This document shows positions 57,080-64,000 of a stretch of 64,000 bases of DNA, one piece after another. A program made the translations under genes and the position numbers. Every line of letters begins with the position of its first letter. The stretch's first letter is position 1. The notes beneath the pieces were generated by a model. It saw only the letters and a program-made list of their open reading frames with translations. It ran no database searches and had not been told where the DNA came from. Source of the stretch: Zea mays (taxonomy: Eukaryota > Streptophyta > Magnoliopsida > Poales > Poaceae); contig NC_050098.1 of NCBI RefSeq assembly GCF_902167145.1, positions 129,220,207 to 129,284,206 of the forward strand, read 5' to 3'.

Positions 57080-60000
57080 TGTCACAATCGGTTTTGGAAG
57101 GTAAACCAGATGCGAGCCATGTACGTGCTAGAATCAGAAACTCACGTACACAGCGATTACATAATTAGACATCATCACACATCGCTCAAAGTAAATAGCG
57201 GAAAGGTACTTTTATTACAATAAGATGTCCAAGACATCCACCGAGTCTAATACATAGCATAGTCATTAATATCATCAAAGTACGGAAATACGAAACATAG
57301 TAGATAAGGCCTACACAGGCAGCTCACTGGGGGTTTGCCACTAAGAAAAACTAGAACTCGTCGTAGTCCTAAAACTCCTTAAAGTCCTCCATGTTGCCAG
57401 CATCTCCTCCTTAGCACAGAATACAGTGGGGACAACCTGGGGTGAGGGTGGTTTGTAAAGCAAGGGTGAGTACACATCAACATATTCAGCAAATGTTTCG
57501 TTTGGCTAAAGTGGACTAAATGTATGTGGAGTTAAGGTTAAGCAATTGCTTTTAGTTGGTCAAGTATTTATTACTATTAGTAGAGCCAAGTTTAGTAATA
57601 AGCCCAGTTATTACCCAAATGTACTCCCTCCAAGAGGGGATACCAGAGATCAAAATTATAACCATTATTAACCATCAGCATAAAAGTAACCAAAGTTCTT
57701 CTAATCAAAGAGGATCACAAGGCCGCTCTTAACCGTGAGCTCGGCTAATATACCAGTTTCTAACACTTTGTAGAGGTTGCACACTTTACTCACGAGTCGT
57801 GATCCCTTTCCAGCCTGGGTTGTACAGACCCGATCTTCACTACCCAGGTGAATGGCCAGGGATACACTACGTAGCCTTTACAAAGACTCACTTGGTGCAT
57901 AGTTGCTCATTAGGTTTCACCAGTCGTACAAACGCAGTACACCTCCCCAAGGTGGGTGACTAACAAAACCAAATCGACTGAACCTATGCACCCCCCTTGG
58001 TAGAGCGAGCACTATGCCTTAACCCCAATTGATGGCCCTCAAGCAAAGCCACCTACACCCCTAGGTTCATCTAATTAATCAACTAAGGGTGTCCCATTCC
58101 ACCCTCATGGTTGCACTGTTATCTCGGGTGGTCACTCAACGAACAGGTCCTTACGGAGAGGTACTCAGGAAAATGGCCCGAGTCCCCTAAAGTATCACAA
58201 GATCATCATCGGGATAACATCATCGTATCATAAATGTTCACATCATGTTTGTTGATTAAGTTCAAGCAATGGCATAAAGCTAACCATGATTAACCCAAAA
58301 GGTAAACAAGGATAAGGTAAATACAGACTAGTCAATCCTTAGGTTTCAATAATGTAATGCGGGACAATGAATTATAAAGTATGTAGGACATAATAGGTCA
58401 GAGGACACTTGCCTTCACCAGGTTGTTGCTCAGGAAGATCTTTGGCAACACACTCAGGAACCAGGGGCTGCTCGTTGTCTAAATAAATCGATCATACATT
58501 CAGTACATTTAGTAAATGACAAATGAACAGCACATCAATCATGTACAAACAATGGAACACATCTCAAAAGGAGAAGTATAAACTCAAAAGGGAGTTTAAA
58601 TTATAGGGTGAACTAATCCCATCTAGTGGTTGATTATTCTTTAAGTGTTGTCTACCTCCATGATTACATAATCTAATTCCACTTGTTTTAATGAGACATC
58701 AAATTTAAACCAGGGATAAGTTCATATACCACATATTATTATCTTCACAATATTAAACATCTATTTACCACTATCGTAACCTTTTTATTTATTTTATTAA
58801 GTGAATAAATCAATACATACACTAACCTATAGTTTAGACACAAAATTAGAGTGCACAGACTGTGGATGAACATAATTTATTTGAACAGAGAATATTCCTA
58901 TGAACATTTTGCATTTTGAATCACTCAATTTGGAGTTTATATGAAAAAGATATGAAATAAACAAGTTTTGAAGCTTGAAATATAAAATTGGGTCCAATTA
59001 TGTGATTATTTAAAAGGACAAGGGTCTGTTTATAAGAACTCAGGGGCCTGCGCGCGAGTTTTCAGGATGGCGGGTTAATTAAAACAAAGCCGATGATTTC
59101 TTTAACAAATTTACATGCGAAGGGGTATCAGGTCTGCTCAACCATTAGATCTAAAATCAACGGCCGAGATCAGATACGCGGACGAGCGCGCGCGGACGAG
59201 CGAGCGCTGACAGGTGGGTTTGTGGTGTCAGCGACTTGAGAGGCGAGGCGACCCGATTGCTAGGCCCAACTGCGGGGCGCGGGTGAGGGAGTGGATCCGA
59301 GCAGTCAGAACCGGGTCGGGCGGTTGGGATTAGGTATGGCTTAATTGAAATCGGGTCGTCCGATTAGAGTCGGGCGGACAGGATGCGCGCCAGGGGACTT
59401 TACCTTCGCCATGTAGCCAGGGGCGGCGCTCCCCGCGGACACGCCGACGCCGTCGCCAGAGGCGAGGCAGACCGGGGCTCCTGGGGCACGAGAGATCGAT
59501 CTGGATAGCTGGATAGGTTGGGGAGAACTTAGCGAGCACTATGGCAGGGTCGGGTTTGTGTAAAGGGGACTGAGGCAACCGGACGGCGGAGGGGAGTCCT
59601 CGGCGGACCGGGGAACACTCTGGCGAGCAATCGTGGGCGAGTAAATGCAAGACAGGGGAAAAAAGGGCGGGGCTAGGACAGTTACCTTGAGGGAAGTCTT
59701 AGGAACACACGAACGACATCCGGGGCACGATGAGGACACGGGTCGATGGCGGCGGAGCTACGACAGTGAACCGGTGAGCGTGGACTAGGAGAACCAGAGG
59801 GGGAGAGGGCGAACTGAAGGGCGTCCCGAGCAGCGGGTGACAAGGTGGAGCTTACAGAGGCAACATGCGCGGCGAGCGCCCAACGGTGGCGGCAGAACGG
59901 GCGCATGGACACGACGAACGGCGGTGGAACTCCCTGGGCATGCGCGCAGTGCGAGGCGAGTGCACGAATGAGGGAAGAGGAGGGCGAGTGGGTGCTAGGC

Positions 60001-60682
60001 AGCTAGAAAAAGGCCGGGGTGGGGTCGGGCGCGTCCTCGGCGTGCGTCGTGGGTGCGGAGTCCACGATGACGCGTAGGTCGTGCACGAGCGGTTCGGAGG
60101 GGAAGAGTCCGACAGATGGGACCCACCGGTCAGTGAGGGCAGACGTGTGAACGGGCGGGCGAGCTGGCAAGCGGGACCCACGGGACAGCGAGAGAAGTTG
60201 TGCGAGCGCGGGTGAGGTCGGCGCCGACAAGTCGGCCCCACTGGGCAGCGGCGAGAGAGAGAGGAGAGCGCGCTGACGGGCTGGCGCCGACAGGCGGGTC
60301 CACCTGTCAGGGGCGACAGGCGCGCGCAATGCTGGGTCTAATGGGCTGGCTTGGGCTGAAATGGGGTTTTCCATTTTCAGGGAATTTCTAATGCCTTTTC
60401 TATATTATTTTCTCTAGGGTTTTTAATTCAAATTCAAACCAAGTTTCAAATTCAAACTAATTCAAACATGTGCAACAATTCAAAGAATATTTAAGCTCAG
60501 CATGATGCAACATTTCATGACTCATATTGTTTTGACAAAATAAATAATTAATCTATCACCTAATTAACTCAATTCTAGCTAAAAGAAAACGAGAGAGAGA
60601 CTAGAGAGAGAGACAAGAGTAACACATGTATTTGGTAGATAATTAGAAAGAAATTTTATACCCGCGAATTCAGGGTGTTACA
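57080..60682 (-). repeat. element C 5' LTR
   Basis: About 3.6 kb. On the minus strand begins TGTAACACCCTGAATTC and ends TTGTGACA. Pairs with 35995-39591. Confidence 0.9.
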
Positions 60683-60687
60683 AGCAA

Positions 60688-61523
60688 GCTTTACGGTTCA
60701 ATAGACATCTTTGCTCTTATTGTCTAGTATGGCCGATGAATCCTTTCTAATCATCGTGCTAAGTTTTTGTCCCCATCTAAAGGGTAGGATGTACGCTCGG
60801 GGGGCAAGCATGATCAGATACCCGATCATGGTCACCTATCCTGTGTACGCCGGACGGTCTGAGGTAGGTGTGGACAGTCCGAACATGAAGGCCGGACGGT
60901 CCGCGAACAACCAGAAGTAGCAGCGATCATAGACCGTCAGACCACATCGTCCTAAGATAAGTACTAGTGAGCAAAACACTTCCAAAACGTTTGGCCGGCT
61001 CAACAGAGTTGGCCCTACTTTAATCAGTTGCTTGCTAAATATATGAAGAAGGTCGTTCCACATGATCGGCCACTAAACGAACAAAGTCAAATAGGCGATC
61101 CATGCAAAAACAAAAGCCGATTAAACCGGTCCAAAAAGTGGTGCAACAAAGATTGCCTGACCATCCTCCTCTAGGGATGTCACAGTGCTTTCCAGTTTAT
61201 TCATCTCCGATGTATTGTCCTACTCAAGTGTGGGTTGGTGCGGCGATGAATCTATATTACAAGCCCAACCTGTTTGCTTATGCGGCTTGGGGGCACCACA
61301 AGTTTTGCTTATGGGCGTGTTGATCAGGCAGACATGGCCAAAGAAGATGCAATCCAAAATGGCCTCTATACATTAAATATTTAAATTATCTGATCGCAAG
61401 AGCTGATGACTTGCATCGAGCTGACTCCTTACCTCGGGAACAAAATAACTCATGAGACCTATTGTTTTCGATGTACACTGGTGCTTTTGGTTCGCCAAGC
61501 TCCACCAAAAAGGCAGGGGCATA
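60688..61523 (+). other. element A interior, distal part, with polypurine tract
   Basis: Continues A after element C. It contains several GGACGGTC-type motifs and a short frame with aromatic residues (FPVYSSPMYCPTQVWVG near 61190) resembling the end of the gag-related frame. AAAAAGGCAGGGGCATA at 61507-61523 is the likely polypurine tract before the 3' LTR. No pol sequence is seen. Confidence 0.6.
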
Positions 61524-61936
61524 TGTTGAGCACCAAAAGTGGCGGACGGTCCGGCCCTTGGGCCCGGACAGTCTACGTGCCCCGCGATTAGATTAACTCA
61601 GATGATTATCCTTATCTCGTGCGTGGTTATCCATCTAATCACATGGGAGTTGTTGGCTATCTCTTAGGAATAGGTCTAGACCTCCTCCCCTATAAATATA
61701 AAGGGGTACGACCGATTGAGAACCCTCGAATATATTCCAATCGAACATATCTACTTTATTTACTTTTCCTGCCCTAGGAGTACATGTAGCTTAGTTCTAG
61801 TTGTAGCCTTCTGCATATCCACCTCCACCCCTATTCGACTCTACGTCGTCTAGATCCGTCCAGGGGTGGCCTGTCGACCCCAGGACGACCCTATGATCTT
61901 TATCTCTCGTGAGGGGCAAGATCTACTTCATCTACT
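61524..61936 (+). repeat. element A 3' LTR, truncated
   Basis: Matches A's 5' LTR from TGTTGAGCACC through GGGGCAAGATCTACTTC, then stops; the last ~500 bases expected from the 5' copy are absent from the window. It is visibly more diverged from its partner than the B LTRs are from each other. Confidence 0.8.
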
Positions 61937-62435
61937 TGTAACACCCAAATTTTTATTTTAGAAGTCTAATAAAATTCTCTCAATAATTTGAGTTCAAATA
62001 TATTTTTCATAAGAATTATCTTACGTTTGAAACTACTCATCCTAAAGACAATGTTTCTTAATTTAAAAAGGTAACAAAGAAAGGATCTCAGTAATGATTT
62101 GTTCCTTTGACAATTTGGATTTTTTTGTTGAGGATTTTTATAACTAGAACTATACTTCTTAAAATACATATTTTGAGAGTGTACATTTAAAAGCATTTGC
62201 ATAAAAGAATAAGATAATAAACAAATGAATAGATAAAAGTAAATATACGTCATGCTGGAGTTTTTGTGCATTTAATTTGGAGTTTAAAATTCTATTTTAA
62301 ATTAGATTCTAAATAGAGTATTATATATATATACTATACTTAAATCATCAATTTCAACGGTCGTCCTGCGTCATCTTTTTACAAAAAAATCCCTACATTT
62401 CTTCCAAATCAACTCAACATATAAAATGTTAAAAA
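61937..62435 (+). mobile_element. possible start of another gypsy LTR
   Basis: The A LTR breaks at TGTAACACCCAAATTTT, the same opening as the LTRs of B (TGTAACACCCC) and C in reverse (TGTAACACCCT), followed by AT-rich DNA. An LTR end is likely. Its partner and the rest of A's LTR would then lie beyond the window. Confidence 0.45.
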
Positions 62436-62530
62436 GCGGTGCAGGAGGTGGGATTTGAACCCACAACCTGATGGAAGAAAGGTGGGAGACACTAGGCAAA
62501 GCTATCTAACTAGTAGAACATCATGCTCAA
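62436..62530 (-). other. tRNA-like segment with a B-box
   Basis: The minus strand contains GGTTGTGGGTTCAAATCCCACC; GGTTCAAATCC fits a pol III B-box. Upstream (TACTAGTTAGATAGC) is only weakly A-box-like, and no cloverleaf could be drawn. It may be a tRNA-derived SINE piece or a decayed tRNA gene. Confidence 0.35.
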
Positions 62531-63190
62531 GTGTTTAAATATTGAATATAAATTGTACATATGTATATATAATTTTTTGTAAAATAAAAAAATAATCGTC
62601 TCGGGCCGGGCCAACACTACGGGCCGAGGATACGGCCCAAGCACCGCACAATGCTCGTGCCGGGTTGGGCCAGGCACTATTAAATGGGTCGTGCGTGCCG
62701 TCGAGGAGGACATGGTGGCGCCTGCCACGCTTAAGTTATCTTGGTGATGAGGAGTCCAGGTCTGAGATATTGGACAACCAAGGCCTGTAGCGTGGCAGCA
62801 GTAGGCATATGCTATGGAGTTGGTGGTGGTGTTGTGCCGCTTTGGTGGATCCAGGGCTGGAAAGACACTCGCATTCTCTTGCCCTTCTCGGATTGACGCC
62901 TAGTGCGGGTGCCTCTCGGTTTGGAGCTGCTCCAGCTGGGCTTTTTTCTCCGCTTGCGTGCTCTCTCCCTATATATCTAGCTGTATAGTACTATATCGCG
63001 TCCAGATGCCCAGGTTTTCGTCGTGTCCTTCTTCGGCAACGAACATGTATGTCCACCTCTTCCCTTCCCCTCCTGCTCTATGAAACCTTGGAAGTAGGTA
63101 AGGCGAGGGGTGAGAAGAGCGGAGACAATCAATAAAAAATATTGAGATCTTTTTGGTGGATAATTTATGTGGGTATTGTTGTGAGCCATC
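62531..63190. other. no gene found
   Basis: AT-rich DNA, then a block with repeated GGGCCGGGCC/GGGCCGAGG-type motifs at 62600-62680 common in grass repeats. The short open frames lack support. Confidence 0.4.
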
Positions 63191-63250
63191 GCAACGCACG
63201 GGTAACCGACTAGTGTATATATATATACTAGGTATATGCCCGTGCGTTGC
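63191..63250. repeat. 12-bp inverted repeat around a TA-rich centre
   Basis: GCAACGCACGGG at 63191-63202 is mirrored exactly by CCCGTGCGTTGC at 63239-63250, with CTAGTGTATATATATATACTAG between them. It may be the meeting point of two copies of one repeat or a compact hairpin. Confidence 0.7.
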
Positions 63251-63448
63251 TACGAAATCAATAGGTTTGTTTGCCTGCATATGGCCTGGTTAGGCTCACG
63301 GGATGCAGCTCGTGTTTGGTTGCCTGGTCAACCCTTCTAGTGTGGCTCATGAGATGCAAAGATTCTCTCTGAGCCTGGCTCACGAGATACTGGTGCCATG
63401 AAAAGTATCGACCAAGAAAACCCAAATACTTCAAACGGTGGATATGAA

Positions 63449-63613
63449 GGGGTGTTTGGTTTCTAGAACTAATTTTTAATCCCTCCATTTTATTACATTT
63501 TAGTCCCTAAATTGTCGATACAGACACTAAAACTCTATTTTAGTTTCTGTATTTAGTAATTTAGGGAATAAAATGAAGGGACAAAAACTTAGTCCATAGA
63601 AATTAAACACCCC
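63449..63613. mobile_element. short TIR element (MITE)
   Basis: Starts GGGGTGTTTGGTTTCTA; its end read in reverse is GGGGTGTTTAATTTCTA. The interior has mirrored TTTAGTCCCTAAATT and AATTTAGGGAATAAA patterns. About 165 bp, non-coding. No clean TSD was found, so the superfamily is open. Confidence 0.6.
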
Positions 63614-64000
63614 ATCAGACTCATTATGACCATGATAACCCACCACCTAAAATAGTTCAAGCCTTCAATGCTACACGTTTAGTATATTTTACCCAGATTA
63701 TGTAGATAAACTGAAAGCACCAACATACAATATAGAGAGGTGGAAGCACCGGTGAAACTTGTCCCATAAGTCCACCCAACAAATACTCTCTAGAGCTTTC
63801 TAGAGCTTCAACGCTACACACACATGAATGACATGAATTGTTTCTAGCACGAAATTTTTCTAGAGCTTCAATCCTACACACATGCATTGTTCTCAAGAAG
63901 GGTGACCAGGATCTCACCTATCTTTCTCTATCAAGGCTTTCCAATTGTGCACCTCAACAAGGGCCTTCATTGGCCGATAGGAAAGCACGACCCGGTAATT
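63614..64000. other. no gene found
   Basis: Contains a short duplication (TTTCTAGAGCTTCAA...CTACACACA at about 63799 and 63859) and nothing else I can assign. Confidence 0.4.

Larger units (their letters stand above)
35995..60682 (-). mobile_element. element C: Tekay/Del-type chromovirus on the minus strand, itself interrupted twice
   Basis: Flanked by AGCAA on both sides (35990-35994, 60683-60687). The LTRs are 35995-39591 (3' LTR of the element) and 57080-60682 (5' LTR), each about 3.6 kb; read on the minus strand they begin TGTAACACCCT and end TGTGACA. Order on the minus strand: primer site, extra ORF with H3-like N-terminus, gag with zinc knuckle, protease, RT, RNase H, integrase with chromodomain. 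Solo LTR D and element E are inserted in it. Several stops and frameshifts make it inactive. Confidence 0.92.
19661..61936 (+). mobile_element. element A: non-autonomous gypsy-like LTR retrotransposon, host of all later insertions
   Basis: The LTR starts TGTTGAGCACC and ends GACGTCAACA. The 5' LTR is split by element B into 19661-19713 and 32345-33209, about 918 bp together. The interior runs 33210-61523 and is split by element C (35995-60682). The 3' LTR starts at 61524 and is cut off at 61936. Both LTRs and the interior contain GGACGGTCCGGCC-type motifs. Only gag-related sequence is visible, with no protease, RT or integrase, so the copy could move only in trans. LTR and gag style recall Huck-type maize elements, a name I hold loosely. 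Confidence 0.8.

Noticed and set aside
62440..62470. Functional tRNA gene
   Set aside because: Only a B-box fits. No acceptor stem, anticodon loop or terminator T-run could be assembled.
1..64000. CRISPR arrays, operons or bacterial phage-defence systems
   Set aside because: No regularly spaced short repeats or prokaryotic gene organisation. All coding signals are spliced plant genes or plant transposons.

Overview
The window is repeat-rich nuclear DNA of a grass, most likely maize or a close Andropogoneae relative. The evidence is one spliced plant housekeeping gene, grass SINEs and MITEs, and a large stack of nested LTR retrotransposons, each with a target-site duplication (TSD) that can be read at its edges. 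Nothing looks prokaryotic, plastid or CRISPR-related.

Layout. (1) 844-12616, minus strand: one host gene in 14 exons that splice in frame to 1,203 codons. It encodes the NEMF/Rqc2 (NFACT) ribosome quality-control protein. Its introns hold a TRIM-like LTR, a decayed LINE with a small TIR element nested in it, a Stowaway MITE and two Au-type SINEs. (2) 12934-18604, plus strand: a PIF/Harbinger DNA transposon with both expected genes (DDE transposase and Myb/SANT-like ORF1), 15-bp terminal inverted repeats and a TAA TSD, beginning 318 bp upstream of the NEMF start codon. Both genes look damaged. (3) 19661 to about 61936: a single non-autonomous gypsy-like element (A) inflated by later insertions. 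Chromovirus B (19714-32339, TSD GTCCG) sits in its 5' LTR. Chromovirus C (35995-60682, minus strand, TSD AGCAA) sits in its interior. C in turn carries a solo LTR D (42676-43258, TSD TTTGG) and a Tat-type gypsy element E (43524-54192, TSD GTACT). (4) 61937-64000: A's 3' LTR is cut by a further LTR-like start, followed by small repeats and a MITE.

How the parts relate. The NEMF gene is the only host gene I can support. The retroelements are mostly decayed: pol frames carry nonsense codons, several of which read as CAG to TAG or TGG to TGA changes. B lacks recognisable gag, protease, RT and RNase H but keeps a nearly full integrase-chromodomain frame, so it would depend on a partner. B and C both carry an extra ORF between primer-binding site and gag/pol with a helical domain followed by a predicted coiled coil. 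E carries the antisense ORF typical of Tat elements (Transposase_28-like domain plus long coiled coil).

The most unusual item is the extra ORF of C. Its first eleven residues closely match the histone H3 tail including the TARKS (H3 K9) motif, in an element whose integrase ends in a chromodomain. All domain calls were made by reading translations; no database search was run.
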